Numbered from the stretch's first letter, positions 26,633 through 36,157 are shown. The stretch is 64,000 bases of DNA from JBBQFC01 sp038321615 (GCA_038321615.1 JBBQFC010000013.1:1-64000); one strand, 5' to 3'. The notes: generated by a model not told the origin, from the letters alone. Program-made: numbers and translations.

Positions 26633-27328
26633 ATGGATAAAGTAATTAAAGGTGGCGCAACCGAAGCCATTCGTGGCATCTCGAGCGGAATGACGCTTAT
26701 GCTAGGAGGCTTTGGGCTGTGCGGTATCCCCGAAAATTGTATTCAGGCGCTCACTGAAACATCCATTACCAATCTAACCTGCATCTCGAATAACGCAGGG
26801 GTTGACGATTTCGGCTTAGGATTGCTTTTACAAAAAAAGCAAATCAAAAAAATGATCTCTTCTTATGTTGGCGAAAACAAAGAATTTGAGCGCCAGATGC
26901 TCAGTGGCGAGCTCGAAGTAGAACTCATCCCGCAGGGCACACTCGCTGAGCGAAGCCGCGCGACGGGTGCCGGCATTCCTGCGTTTTATACCCCGGCCGG
27001 CTACGGCACCGAAGTGGCTGAAGGAAAAGAAACACGCGAATTCAATGGTAAAATGTATGTGCTGGAGAAAGCATTCGAAGTAGATTTCGCCATAGTAAAA
27101 GCCTGGAAGGGTGATACCGCTGGAAATTTGATTTTCAAGGGCACCGCTCGCAATTTTAATCCTTTGATGGCCATGGCCGGAAAAATTACCATCGCCGAAG
27201 TGGAAGAATTGGTTCCTGCTGGTGGCTTAGACCCCAATGCTATTCACACACCCGGCATCTTTGTACAACGCATTTTTCAAGGAACTCATTACGAGAAGCG
27301 CATTGAGCAGCGTACGGTACAATCCTGA
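26633..27328 (+). CDS. scoA: 3-oxoacid CoA-transferase, subunit A
   Basis: 231 residues. With subunit B it moves CoA from succinyl-CoA to acetoacetate or a related 3-oxoacid. The family start GMTLMLGGFGLCGIPENCIQAL, the CoA-contact region CISNNAGVDDFGLG, and NFNPLMAMAGKITIAEVEELV are clear. The subunit B gene follows after 21 bases. It provides ketone-body or acetoacetate use in the cytosol. Confidence 0.95.
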   Translation: MDKVIKGGATEAIRGISSGMTLMLGGFGLCGIPENCIQALTETSITNLTCISNNAGVDDFGLGLLLQKKQIKKMISSYVGENKEFERQMLSGELEVELIPQGTLAERSRATGAGIPAFYTPAGYGTEVAEGKETREFNGKMYVLEKAFEVDFAIVKAWKGDTAGNLIFKGTARNFNPLMAMAGKITIAEVEELVPAGGLDPNAIHTPGIFVQRIFQGTHYEKRIEQRTVQS

Positions 27329-27349
27329 TCATCACAAATTCTGAGAACT

Positions 27350-27991
27350 ATGGCCTTTGATAAAAATGGAATAGCCAAGCGCATCGCACAAGAGCTCCAA
27401 GACGGGTACTACGTAAATCTTGGGATTGGTATTCCAACCCTCGTGGCGAACCACGTACCATCAGGCATTTCGGTCGAATTTCAATCGGAAAATGGAATTC
27501 TTGGAATGGGCCCCTTCCCAATAGCCGGCGAAGAAGATGCCGACTTGATAAATGCAGGAAAGCAAACCATTACCGCAAAAGCGGGAGCCAGTTTTTTCGA
27601 TTCAGCTACCAGCTTTGCGATGATCCGCGGCCGACATGTGCAACTCACGGTACTGGGAGCCATGGAAGTGTCTGAAAATGGGGATATTTCCAATTGGAAA
27701 ATACCAGGCGTGATGGTAAAAGGAATGGGCGGCGCCATGGATTTAGTGGCTAGTGCCGACAATATTATTGTGGCTATGATGCACACCAGCCGCGACGGCG
27801 AAAGCAAGCTCTTACCTTCCTGCACACTCCCGCTTACAGGAGTGCGTTGCGTAAAGCGTATTGTTACAGATTTGGCCGTACTCGACATTCACCCCGAAGG
27901 AGGGTTTATCCTTCGCGAATTGGCTCCTGGGGTCACAGTAGATGAAGTGAAGGCGAAGACTGCGGGGAAATTGATCGTAGATTTCAGCTAA
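27350..27991 (+). CDS. scoB: 3-oxoacid CoA-transferase, subunit B
   Basis: 213 residues, the usual size. GYYVNLGIGIPTLVANHVP starts the fold. The catalytic Glu lies in FQSENGILGMGP, which forms the glutamyl-CoA thioester. WKIPGVMVKGMGGAMDLV is a further family block. It pairs with the gene just upstream and ends in a short hairpin with a T-run that may terminate the operon. Confidence 0.95.
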   Translation: MAFDKNGIAKRIAQELQDGYYVNLGIGIPTLVANHVPSGISVEFQSENGILGMGPFPIAGEEDADLINAGKQTITAKAGASFFDSATSFAMIRGRHVQLTVLGAMEVSENGDISNWKIPGVMVKGMGGAMDLVASADNIIVAMMHTSRDGESKLLPSCTLPLTGVRCVKRIVTDLAVLDIHPEGGFILRELAPGVTVDEVKAKTAGKLIVDFS

Positions 27992-28009
27992 ACTAGCTGA
28001 CCCTTTTTG
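27984..28009 (+). terminator. Weak hairpin terminator after scoB
   Basis: TCAGCT (27984-27989) and AGCTGA (27995-28000) form a 6-pair stem with a 5-base loop, followed by CCCTTTTTG. The stem overlaps the scoB stop codon. It is short and not GC-rich, so the call is tentative. Confidence 0.35.
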
Positions 28010-28067
28010 ACCTTTAAACAACCGAAATAGTGAGAGCTAACTTATACTCCGTATTTCGAAAGAACTT

Positions 28068-29768
28068 TCAAATCTCCGGAATCGCGTCAATCAATCCCCT
28101 TGTATATTCCGACTTTGGGTCTTTATAAACCGCTTCCGATTCACCTATTTCTTCAATCTGGCCTTTCCGCATTACCACCAGTCGGTCGGACATATACTTC
28201 ACCACCGAAAGATCGTGGGAAATGAAAAGATAGGTAAGTCCAAACTCTTCCTTTAGGTCGTTCAGCAAATTCAACACCTGCGCTTGCACCGACACATCGA
28301 GCGCCGAGACGGACTCATCGCAGATGATAAATTCGGGCTCCATCACTAAAGCCCTCGCTATCGAAATGCGCTGACGCTGCCCCCCCGAAAACTCATGTGG
28401 ATATTTTGCCAAAGCCGATTGAGGCAGGCCTACTTTGCTCAAAATTGCGGATATCCGGGACAGGCGTTCGGGCCGAGACAAGTTCTTCAAGTGCATTCGA
28501 AGCACTTCGTCGAGGGTCTCTTGAAGCGAAAAACGCGGGTTGAGAGAAGCATAAGGATCCTGGAAAATCAACTGAATGGACTTTCGGTAGGGCGCAAATT
28601 CGCTCAGCCGCATTTGGCCGATTTCCCCCTTTTCGTAGAAAATACTACCTGAATGCACGGGGGCTAGCTTTACAATGGCTCTCCCGATTGTGCTTTTGCC
28701 ACAACCCGATTCGCCTACCAATCCCATTGTTTCGCCTCGGTAAATTGAAAAGCTAACACCGTCGACAGCATGCATGTATGCCTTCGGTTTGCCGCGCCAA
28801 TCTCTCCCTTGCGGATACCATACGCGCAAGTCTTTTAACTCAATTAGCGGACTTCCATGCGCTGGTTGATCCACCCTTTCGGCAGGATTAGCAGGCTTCT
28901 CGTCTGAAATCATTCCTTCTGTAAAGTCGGAAACGACAGCCAATCGATGGGGATGCGCATCAAGCCGCGGCCGGCAAGCCAGAAGAGCGGCCGTGTATGG
29001 GCTTTTCGGGCTCTCAAGCACTTGTGTTTTGGATCCTATTTCCTGTAAAACCCCTCTGTAAAGCACCAAAATCTGATCGGCGATTGCCGAAACAACGCCC
29101 AAATCGTGGGTGATAAATACCATCCCTACCCCGCGCTTTCGGCAAAGTTGCTTGAGCAATTCCAGAACACGCTTTTGCACAGTAACATCAAGAGCGGTAG
29201 TAGGCTCATCGGCAATAATCAAATCAGGATCGCAAGCCAGGGCAAGTGCAATCATCACGCGTTGTTTTTGCCCGCCAGATAATTGATGCGGATAGGAATC
29301 GTAAAGCTCTTCTACGCGTGGTAAATCTACCTCACGAAAAAGATCTAGCGTCCGAATTCGACCTTCCCTTGCCGTCGTTTTAAGATGATGCACCAAACTT
29401 TCGGCAACTTGATCGCCACATGTCATCACCGGGTTTAGGGATGTCATCGGTTCCTGAAAAATCATCGCCATTCGCTTACCGCGAAAACTCCTCCGCTTCT
29501 CTTCGCTTACTCGCAACAAATCGACGGTTTGTTCTGCCGTGCGAAACAGAATACTCGATTGCTCACTAACGCGGGCACCCTTTGGGAGTAGCCCCATAAT
29601 GGCGAGGGATGTAAGGCTCTTACCCGAGCCAGATTCCCCAACTATACCGAGCACTTCACCACTTTTTAAATCGAAGGACAGATTTTGTAGGGCTACCTGC
29701 TGCGTTGCACCGGAACCGAAAGCTATTTGTAGGTTTTTTATGCTTAATAGGGCTTTCTCAGAGCTCAC
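28068..29768 (-). CDS. Fused double ABC ATPase of the oligopeptide/dipeptide type (DppD-DppF/YejF-like)
   Basis: 566 residues with two full ATPase domains. Domain 1 (about 1-265) has Walker A GESGSGKS, signature LSGGQKQR and LIIADEPT. Domain 2 (about 305-560) has GESGCGKS, FSGGQRQR and IICDESVSALD. It would drive an oligopeptide or nickel-type importer, but no permease or binding-protein gene is near, so partners must be elsewhere. Its start overlaps the upstream lipoprotein gene by 11 bases. Confidence 0.93.
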   Translation of the reverse strand: MSSEKALLSIKNLQIAFGSGATQQVALQNLSFDLKSGEVLGIVGESGSGKSLTSLAIMGLLPKGARVSEQSSILFRTAEQTVDLLRVSEEKRRSFRGKRMAMIFQEPMTSLNPVMTCGDQVAESLVHHLKTTAREGRIRTLDLFREVDLPRVEELYDSYPHQLSGGQKQRVMIALALACDPDLIIADEPTTALDVTVQKRVLELLKQLCRKRGVGMVFITHDLGVVSAIADQILVLYRGVLQEIGSKTQVLESPKSPYTAALLACRPRLDAHPHRLAVVSDFTEGMISDEKPANPAERVDQPAHGSPLIELKDLRVWYPQGRDWRGKPKAYMHAVDGVSFSIYRGETMGLVGESGCGKSTIGRAIVKLAPVHSGSIFYEKGEIGQMRLSEFAPYRKSIQLIFQDPYASLNPRFSLQETLDEVLRMHLKNLSRPERLSRISAILSKVGLPQSALAKYPHEFSGGQRQRISIARALVMEPEFIICDESVSALDVSVQAQVLNLLNDLKEEFGLTYLFISHDLSVVKYMSDRLVVMRKGQIEEIGESEAVYKDPKSEYTRGLIDAIPEI

Positions 29769-30291
29769 CGTCCAATTGCTCTAAGTAATTCAAACTCAAA
29801 AAAGGTTTGCCGTCTAATTGTTGATCTTCGCTTAGGGTGATTTCCACGAGGCGATTAGACGGAGAGTTGGTCGTCCACAACAGATAGGCTCCATCCTTTT
29901 CACCGTCTCCAAACCGTTCCGACAGGGTTTGCTCAATATCGGATCGGAGGGTGGAACTCACATCGGCTGACTTCGACATATCCACTTGGATTTCGAACAA
30001 TCCGAACTCATCGAAACTATAGTAAATCTTAGATGGAATATTTTCCTCTTCAAAAGAAAACGAGAGCTGGTATTCGAGCAAAGAATCGGATGCAAAAATT
30101 AGGGCCGCTCCTTCCCTACTCATCACATCATCAGCCTTCTCGCCCATTTCCGAGCCTCTGAACATAGATTTGGGATCCTTTCCGAAGAGTTGCAACAAAT
30201 CCGATTCGGTTACTTTTTCGGCCTGTTTGCTTCCGCAAGCTCCTGCGGCGATCGCTAACGTTATTAGACTACACCACTTCAATATTTTCAT
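29758..30291 (-). CDS. Lipoprotein of unknown function
   Basis: 177 residues from the ATG at 30291, which starts a lipoprotein signal with lipobox AAGAC. A longer frame from 30336 would lie inside the exonuclease gene. The mature part (TESDLLQLFGKDPKSMFRGSE, IYYSFDEFGLFEIQVDM) looks like a small envelope-associated fold. It overlaps both neighbours (23 bases upstream, 11 downstream), so it is co-transcribed with the exonuclease and the ABC ATPase. I do not recognise a function. Confidence 0.75.
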   Translation of the reverse strand: MKILKWCSLITLAIAAGACGSKQAEKVTESDLLQLFGKDPKSMFRGSEMGEKADDVMSREGAALIFASDSLLEYQLSFSFEEENIPSKIYYSFDEFGLFEIQVDMSKSADVSSTLRSDIEQTLSERFGDGEKDGAYLLWTTNSPSNRLVEITLSEDQQLDGKPFLSLNYLEQLDGEL

Positions 30292-30991
30292 GGCTGATAG
30301 GTGGGAGGTTTTTAAATCGATGAAGCAAATGTACAAGGGTTATGGTGTCTTTTTCGCAATAGGTGCGAATTCGCTCCATATCGCCTTGTTCATAGAACAC
30401 TCGCGCTACATCTGCTCCGCTTATATCGTCTTTCGGCGAAGGAATTCCGAATATTTCAGCAAGTAGTTGCAAGGAAGTAAAATGCTTGTAATCACCAAAT
30501 TTCCAAAGGTCCATGGTGTCGATATGCTTAATTTCCCAAGGCTTGGATCCTGCTATATCGAGTTTCGCCGGGAGCAGAATCCCATTTATCAGCATTCGCC
30601 GCGCTAAGAAAGGAAGGTCAAATTCTCTGGAATTGTGACCGCAGAGATAACTGTTCTCATCCGCATAATGCTTGTCGAGCAGGCGGGCAAATTCTGTCAA
30701 AATCACGAATTCATCTTCGCCATAAAAAGATTTTACCCGGATTTTCGATTGCTTTCCTTCGCCCGGGTAAACAAAGGCCGTAGAAATACAGGCAACTTTC
30801 GCAAACTCTGCGTAAATGCCGGCTTTTTCGTACACTTCTTCGGGGGTTTTCCCTTCGCGTTCTTGAATGTAACGGGTCTTTAATGCCCACAACTCTTGCA
30901 TCGACTCCGATAAGTCCTTAAATTTATAGGTGCAGGGAACGGTCTCAATATCGAGAAAAAGGATCTGCTCTACGTTGATCTTTGCAAGCAT
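30269..30991 (-). CDS. DEDD-type 3'-5' exonuclease (PolB exonuclease-like)
   Basis: 240 residues. Exo I motif is ILFLDIETVPC (Asp and Glu). Exo II is YLCGHNSREFDLPFLARR, and Exo III is near TYCEKDTITLVHLLHRF (Tyr and Asp), the DEDDy set. It matches the predicted PolB-like 3'-5' exonuclease family common in Bacteroidota, which lacks a polymerase domain. It probably trims DNA or RNA ends in repair; the substrate is not known. It is the first gene of a three-gene overlapping set. Confidence 0.88.
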   Translation of the reverse strand: MLAKINVEQILFLDIETVPCTYKFKDLSESMQELWALKTRYIQEREGKTPEEVYEKAGIYAEFAKVACISTAFVYPGEGKQSKIRVKSFYGEDEFVILTEFARLLDKHYADENSYLCGHNSREFDLPFLARRMLINGILLPAKLDIAGSKPWEIKHIDTMDLWKFGDYKHFTSLQLLAEIFGIPSPKDDISGADVARVFYEQGDMERIRTYCEKDTITLVHLLHRFKNLPPISHENIEVV

Positions 30992-31039
30992 GGCTTATCG
31001 AAAGTAATGATTTCTTTGCGCATGAGGAAAGAAGCCTTC

Positions 31040-31047
31040 TATCTTTG
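31040..31047 (+). promoter_or_regulatory. -7 promoter box almost touching a start codon
   Basis: TATCTTTG ends 4 bases before the ATG at 31052. With initiation about 6-7 bases past the box, the transcript would be leaderless or nearly so. It also argues against the upstream start at 31007. Confidence 0.5.
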
Positions 31048-31051
31048 TGCC

Positions 31052-31399
31052 ATGGACTTTGAGTTTGAATCACGATGGAAAAAGCTAATCGAAAGGCTGG
31101 AAGCTCAGTTTGGCGAAGCGCTTGAAGTAGAAGGTATTCTTTTCCTTATTGGAGTTCAGGAACTGGGCCAAGGTCGACTCCGGTTTCCCAAAGATGAGAA
31201 GCTAAACCTGATGCACATTGCCATCTGTGCCGTGCTAGAACCCTTTGGGTTTTACGCTTTCAGCCATTTTGACGAAGAGCGGTGGCCGCATTATGAGATG
31301 GTCAAAAGCTTACCCCATTTGACAGATTCCGAGCAGAAACTGTTGATGCGCAAGGCGATAGTGACCTATTTTGAAAGCGCAACGCTTATTCCAGAATAA
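31052..31399 (+). CDS. Conserved small protein of unknown function
   Basis: 115 residues from ATG 31052, chosen because a perfect -7 box lies directly before it. It is soluble and helical: FESRWKKLIERLEAQFGEAL, then FLIGVQELGQG, KDEKLNLMHIAICAVLEPFGFY, and a C-terminal LTDSEQKLLMRKAIVTYF. No catalytic motif is visible. Its last 14 bases overlap a convergent lipoprotein gene. The composition is that of a real protein; I do not recognise a function. Confidence 0.72.
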   Translation: MDFEFESRWKKLIERLEAQFGEALEVEGILFLIGVQELGQGRLRFPKDEKLNLMHIAICAVLEPFGFYAFSHFDEERWPHYEMVKSLPHLTDSEQKLLMRKAIVTYFESATLIPE

Positions 31400-31772
31400 A
31401 CGTTTTGCGATTAGTCTCTTCTTCTACAACCTGAATAATTCCTTCCTCCTCAAGAGGGCCGTCAGGAAATACCTTTATGATTTCCACATTTAGGATCGCA
31501 AACCCGCTTTGACCCGGCACATAAAGATCTGAAAAGTCAAATGTGGTAATGCCGTTCGCGGCCGTAATCTGCGTGCGGTCGATTCGAAGCTCACTTGTCT
31601 CCACTTGGTTGGTGGTTCCTTGACCGAAAAGGCGTACTTCGGCTCCTGCAACAGGAGTGCCTTCTATAGTTACAACTTTAATCTCCACGAGCGTGTCTTC
31701 TTCTTTTTCGCAGGAGCTAAAAGTGCTTAAACAGAAAACAAAAGCAAATAATATGTAGATACAATTCTTCAT
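31386..31772 (-). CDS. Small lipoprotein with a carboxypeptidase-regulatory-like fold
   Basis: 128 residues from ATG 31772, the start that yields a lipoprotein signal (lipobox FSSC). The mature part starts EKEEDTLVEIKVVTIEGTPVAGAEVRLFG, the phrase of an Ig-like carboxypeptidase-regulatory domain, and ends in NRKTFILE. It is probably a small envelope protein; no partner is visible. It faces the cyclophilin gene with a 42-base gap that must hold both promoters. Confidence 0.75.
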   Translation of the reverse strand: MKNCIYILFAFVFCLSTFSSCEKEEDTLVEIKVVTIEGTPVAGAEVRLFGQGTTNQVETSELRIDRTQITAANGITTFDFSDLYVPGQSGFAILNVEIIKVFPDGPLEEEGIIQVVEEETNRKTFILE

Positions 31773-31814
31773 TGGTCGGTGTTTCTTAAATTCGCCAGCG
31801 CGAACCTCAAAAAT

Positions 31815-32543
31815 ATGAAAATTATCAACAGTATGCAGATTCACTTAAGGCATGTTATCGGCCTAACTATGATTCTTATGAGCGTAAGCCTTTTGGCCTT
31901 TATGGAAGGCGGTTCTAAGAAAATAGAAGTGGTGGTGATCCACACCCAATTTGGCGACATGACGGTGCGCTTGTATGATGAAACACCGACGCATCGAGAC
32001 AATTTTCTAAAACTGGCTCGCGAAGGTTTCTACGACAGCCTGCTGTTCCACCGCGTGATCAAAGATTTTATGATTCAAGGTGGCGACCCAAGCTCGAAGG
32101 GTGCGAATGCCGGTGCGCAGCTCGGGATTGGAGGGCCTGGCTATACGGTGCCCGCCGAGATTACTGCGCAGCACATTCATAAAAAAGGAGCCTTATCCGC
32201 TGCCCGGCAAGGAGACCAGGTCAATCCAGAGAAAGCCTCATCAGGGTCGCAATTCTATATAGTACAAGGCAAACCCGTTGCGGAGGCTGAATTGCAATCT
32301 TTGAGTAGTCGTTGGCGGAGCAACAACCCATTTGCAGCATTGGGCTATAGCCCCGAGCAGATGACAATTTATCAAAACCTTGGCGGCACTCCCCATCTCG
32401 ACGGAGATTACACGGTATTTGGAGAAATAATTGATGGCTTAAATATCATAGACTCCATAGCAACGGTAGCGGTAAATCGGTCTAGTCGGCCTAATTCTGA
32501 CGTACATATGTCAATGACAATTGAAAAAATAAAATGGCCATAG
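31815..32543 (+). CDS. Cyclophilin-type peptidyl-prolyl cis-trans isomerase
   Basis: 242 residues from ATG 31815 (an upstream start at 31779 is less likely). A hydrophobic N-terminal signal precedes a cyclophilin domain: HTQFGDMTVRLYDETPTH, LLFHRVIKDFMIQGGDP with the catalytic Arg, SGSQFYIVQGKP, and HLDGDYTVFGEIIDG. The insertion before HLDGDYTVFG is common in bacterial periplasmic forms. It should speed prolyl isomerisation during folding of exported proteins. Its 3' end overlaps the pheS start by 10 bases. Confidence 0.92.
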   Translation: MKIINSMQIHLRHVIGLTMILMSVSLLAFMEGGSKKIEVVVIHTQFGDMTVRLYDETPTHRDNFLKLAREGFYDSLLFHRVIKDFMIQGGDPSSKGANAGAQLGIGGPGYTVPAEITAQHIHKKGALSAARQGDQVNPEKASSGSQFYIVQGKPVAEAELQSLSSRWRSNNPFAALGYSPEQMTIYQNLGGTPHLDGDYTVFGEIIDGLNIIDSIATVAVNRSSRPNSDVHMSMTIEKIKWP

Positions 32544-33547
32544 ACCTACAAAAACTGCGAGCGGAGCTCGAAGAATTCGCTATCAATACCGCAGAAGAAG
32601 CAGAACAATTCCGAATTCAGTATTTGGGCAAGAAGGGACTTATAAAGGAACTTTCTGCTCAATTGAAAGATGTTGCCCCCGAAGAGCGACGCGATTTCGG
32701 ACAAATGCTCAATAGCCTAAAACTTGCGGCCGAAGAGCGCCTTGCTTCCATTACCACAGCCTCGAAATCGAACGCAGAAGCTGGAGGCACAGACTTGAGT
32801 CGCCCTTCTGGTCAAGAAAAGATAGGTGGGCAGCATCCTGTAAATCTGGTGCGCCGCGAAATTGAAGCCATCTTTCAAGGCATCGGCTTTTCGATTGCCG
32901 AAGGGCCCGAAATTGAAGATGATTGGCATAATTTTTCTGCCCTCAATTTCCCGCCCGATCATCCAGCGCGCGATATGCAGGATACGTTTTTCATAAGCCG
33001 CGAACCCGATTTAGCGCTCCGCACACACACATCTTCTGTTCAAGTGCGGGTTATGGAGAGCCAACAACCTCCCATTCGCGTTATTTCTCCTGGACGGGTT
33101 TACCGCAATGAAGCTATCTCTTCCCGGTCACATTGCATCTTCCATCAAATCGAAGGTTTGTACATCGATAAAGGTGTAAGCTTTGCCGATATGAAGCAAA
33201 CTATCGCCTATTTCGCGAAAGCTTTTTTTGGTAAAACGCAGATTCGTATGCGCCCTTCTTACTTTCCTTTTACGGAGCCAAGTGCGGAAGTAGATGTTTA
33301 TTGGGGTTTGGAAACCGAAACGGATTACCGTATTACGAAGGGAACTGGATGGCTGGAAATTATGGGTTGCGGAATGGTTGACAAAAATGTGCTAAGCGCC
33401 TGCAATATCGATCCTGAAGTGTACAGCGGTTACGCCTTTGGGATGGGGATTGAGCGTATAACTATGAACCGCTTCCAGATTGGCGATATCCGCATGCTTT
33501 TCGAGAACGACATGCGTTTTCTAAAGCAGTTCAAAGGAGCTTGGTAA
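32534..33547 (+). CDS. pheS: Phenylalanyl-tRNA synthetase alpha subunit
   Basis: 337 residues. An N-terminal coiled coil (about 1-85, FRIQYLGKKGLIKELSAQLK) contacts the tRNA. The class II core has HPVNLVRREIEAIFQGIGF, RTHTSSVQVR, the motif 2 region FHQIEGLYIDKGVSFADMK and motif 3 GFAFGMGIERITM-like YAFGMGIERITMNRF. It attaches phenylalanine to its tRNA together with PheT, which is not in the window. It abuts the convergent pyk stop with no gap. Confidence 0.97.
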   Translation: MAIDLQKLRAELEEFAINTAEEAEQFRIQYLGKKGLIKELSAQLKDVAPEERRDFGQMLNSLKLAAEERLASITTASKSNAEAGGTDLSRPSGQEKIGGQHPVNLVRREIEAIFQGIGFSIAEGPEIEDDWHNFSALNFPPDHPARDMQDTFFISREPDLALRTHTSSVQVRVMESQQPPIRVISPGRVYRNEAISSRSHCIFHQIEGLYIDKGVSFADMKQTIAYFAKAFFGKTQIRMRPSYFPFTEPSAEVDVYWGLETETDYRITKGTGWLEIMGCGMVDKNVLSACNIDPEVYSGYAFGMGIERITMNRFQIGDIRMLFENDMRFLKQFKGAW

Positions 33548-34972
33548 CTATATCTTTCCAAGCTTAAGCATATTGGTCATTCCGCCTTCGTTCATCGGCA
33601 TGCTGGCTAAGTGAATTACAAAATCGCCTTCCCGCAAAAGCTTTTCTTTTTTAAGAATGTACTTTACATCAGCCATAGTATGGTCTGTGCTCACCATTTT
33701 ATCGTAAAAAATGGCTCGAACACCCCAAACCAAACTCATCTGGGAGAGAATCTTTTTGTTGCCCGTGAACACAAAGATTTCGGCTTCTGGGCGTTGGCTC
33801 GAAATTTTGAAGGCCGTGTAGCCACTGAAAGTCATAGTAATGATCGCGCGTGCTTTCACCCTTTTCGATAATCTCGTGGCATTGAAGCAAATGGAGTCGG
33901 TAACGTAGCGGTCTTCCTGGCTCTCGGCCGGCACCTGCTCATGATGATAAATTTGGTCGGCCTTTTCAATCTCCCGCACAATCTTAACCATCGTCTCAAT
34001 AACCTTAACCGGATATTTTCCTACTGAAGTCTCAGCACTCAGCATCACTGCGTCGGCTCCATCGAGCACGGCATTTGCCACATCGTTTACTTCGGCTCGG
34101 GTGGGCGTGCTGTTTTCAATCATGCTCTCCATCATTTGAGTTGCCACAATTACGGGCTTGGCATTCTCAAGCGCTTTGCGAACAAGCATTTTTTGGACAA
34201 GGGGCACATTTTGAAGGGGAATTTCCACTCCCAAATCACCGCGAGCAACCATTAAAGCGTCTGTTTCCTTCAATATGTCATTGATGTCTTCAATGGCTTC
34301 AGGCTTTTCAATCTTCGCGACTACTCTCGCGTGTTTTTCTTTAGTTTTGATAATGTGCTTAAGCTCAATAATATCCCGGGCTGAACGCACAAATGAGAGT
34401 CCGATCCAATCTACGTCGTACTCGAGCACAAAATCGAGGTCAGCCAGATCTTTTTTGGTAAGACAGGGCAACGAAATCTTCGTATTTGGTAAGTTAACTC
34501 CCTTTTTACTTCGCAATATGCCACCATAAATTACTTCTGCCTTTACCTCGTCGCGGCCATTTGTGGATCGGCATTCGAGGGCCAATTTGCCATCATCAAG
34601 CAGAATTCGCTCTCCTACGCGCACATCTTTTGCAAATTCCGGATAGGTAATGTAAAGTTTTGAGTTGCTTTCCTGCTCCTGGTTCGTGGTGAAGGTTATA
34701 AGTTCTCCTGGTTTAATTTCTATCTCGCCACCTTCGATAACCCCTATTCTCAGCTTCGGCCCTTGTAAATCGGCCAGAATAGACGTGCTGGTGCCGAGCT
34801 CCAGATCAACAGCCCTAATGGTTTCGATTGTTCTGCCGTGATCTTCGTAAGATCCATGAGAAAAATTGATTCTACACACGTCGACTCCAGCCGTAATAAG
34901 TTGGCGCAGCACTTCAATCGGCGCAGAGGCAGGGCCCATGGTTGCCACTATTTTCGTCTTTTTATGATTCAT
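33548..34972 (-). CDS. pyk: Pyruvate kinase
   Basis: 474 residues. It converts phosphoenolpyruvate and ADP to pyruvate and ATP. TKIVATMGPASAP, RINFSHGSYEDH, KIEKPEAIEDI, MVARGDLGVEIPLQNVP and the signature around VIVATQMMESMIENSTPTRAEVNDVANAVLDG are all present, with the C-terminal regulatory domain complete. It follows the IPExxxVDY gene with a 4-base overlap and is probably the last gene of the acpP-fabF-rnc run. Confidence 0.98.
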   Translation of the reverse strand: MNHKKTKIVATMGPASAPIEVLRQLITAGVDVCRINFSHGSYEDHGRTIETIRAVDLELGTSTSILADLQGPKLRIGVIEGGEIEIKPGELITFTTNQEQESNSKLYITYPEFAKDVRVGERILLDDGKLALECRSTNGRDEVKAEVIYGGILRSKKGVNLPNTKISLPCLTKKDLADLDFVLEYDVDWIGLSFVRSARDIIELKHIIKTKEKHARVVAKIEKPEAIEDINDILKETDALMVARGDLGVEIPLQNVPLVQKMLVRKALENAKPVIVATQMMESMIENSTPTRAEVNDVANAVLDGADAVMLSAETSVGKYPVKVIETMVKIVREIEKADQIYHHEQVPAESQEDRYVTDSICFNATRLSKRVKARAIITMTFSGYTAFKISSQRPEAEIFVFTGNKKILSQMSLVWGVRAIFYDKMVSTDHTMADVKYILKKEKLLREGDFVIHLASMPMNEGGMTNMLKLGKI

Positions 34973-35388
34973 GCTAAAAGCATTAAGTTTTGTTTATTTT
35001 TGAGCGTTTCCATGTCTATTGGAAACACCATGAGTACAGCTCGAATCGATTTAATATCGGCAATCAGGCCTTCCATTAGCTCTTCGCCCCGGTCATCTAC
35101 AACGAATAAGTAATCTGCTTTTGACACTTCGGGAAGGAACCGTTTATGACCCAAGCGATTCTCAATAAGTCGATAGGAGATCCCAAGTACTTTATCGAAA
35201 TAAGTGAAGATTCCGAAGTCCTGCGGCATTTCCTTGGGGCTGGATAAGGTAATATCTGGCTGGCGCGTAAGGTTAAAGCTCAAAACTTTGTTTATATTCC
35301 AGCAAAGCCGGTAGTTGGTGGTGGTGGCACTGATACCGAGCATCAAATACGGGTATTCTTCCTCAATCTCAAGGGTCAGTTTGGCCAT
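34969..35388 (-). CDS. IPExxxVDY-family protein
   Basis: 139 residues from the ATG at 35388. The sequence LPEVSKADYLFVVDD is this family's form of the name-giving IPExxxVDY motif. The rest is alpha/beta and soluble (FGIFTYFDKVLGISYRLIENR). The family is restricted to Bacteroidota and has no known role. It sits between rnc and pyk, the arrangement I expect for this phylum. It overlaps pyk by 4 bases. Confidence 0.85.
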   Translation of the reverse strand: MAKLTLEIEEEYPYLMLGISATTTNYRLCWNINKVLSFNLTRQPDITLSSPKEMPQDFGIFTYFDKVLGISYRLIENRLGHKRFLPEVSKADYLFVVDDRGEELMEGLIADIKSIRAVLMVFPIDMETLKNKQNLMLLA

Positions 35389-35431
35389 TCTAATTGTCAA
35401 AATTACACGAAGCTATGAAATTATTGGCTTC

Positions 35432-36157
35432 TCAAAGGTTAAGCTTATGTAAAGCCGCTTCCGATGCATGTTGCTCGGCCTTCTTTTTGGATCCACCTTT
35501 TCCGGAACCGAGCATTTCTAAGCCCAAATATACGTCCGATTGAAACGATTTGACACCTTTATGATCGCCGAAATTGCGCGTGTCGAATCGCAAATTGACA
35601 CGTCGGCGGTGGGCTTCTTCATAAAGCCTGCTTTTAAAATCAGCTTCTTGATAGGCCACTTCGTCGAGGCTTGCATATTTTTGAAGCAAGCGCAACATTA
35701 CTGCATACGTTTTCTGATATCCCAAATCGAGATAAACCGCCCCGAAAAGCGCTTCGAGTGCGTTGCCCGATATGGACTCGCGGGCGTGCGTGGCCTGGAG
35801 ATCGGTTTCAAGCAACGTGTCAATTCCCATTTGATGTGCCATCCGGTTCAGGTTGCTGCGACTCACCACCCTGCTCTTCATTTTTGTGAGCTCTCCTTCT
35901 TCTGCCTGAGGATATTGTAAAAATAAATGGTGGGCGACTGCAGCATCGAGTATGGCATCACCAAGAAATTCCAAGCGTTCGTTACTAATTTCAGGATTGT
36001 TGTGAATGTTTCTCGCGGCTGACTTATGTCGCAAGGCGCACATGTATAAGCTTAGGTCGCGGTAAGCGATATCGAATGAGCGCTTAACAAGCTCAGCAAC
36101 AGCTTTTTCTCTTTTCGAGCTTGGTGCACTTCTACGACTAAAAAATTTAAAGACCAA
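35432..36157 (-). CDS. rnc: Ribonuclease III
   Basis: 241 residues from a TTG 4 bases after the fabF stop. It cleaves double-stranded RNA in rRNA and mRNA processing. The nuclease signature NERLEFLGDAILDAAVAHHLF holds the metal-binding acidic residues, and ALEALFGAVYLDLGY gives the second set. The C-terminal double-stranded RNA-binding domain (about 165-238) ends GSGKGGSKKKAEQHASEAAL. It sits in the common acpP-fabF-rnc order. Confidence 0.96.
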   Translation of the reverse strand: MVFKFFSRRSAPSSKREKAVAELVKRSFDIAYRDLSLYMCALRHKSAARNIHNNPEISNERLEFLGDAILDAAVAHHLFLQYPQAEEGELTKMKSRVVSRSNLNRMAHQMGIDTLLETDLQATHARESISGNALEALFGAVYLDLGYQKTYAVMLRLLQKYASLDEVAYQEADFKSRLYEEAHRRRVNLRFDTRNFGDHKGVKSFQSDVYLGLEMLGSGKGGSKKKAEQHASEAALHKLNL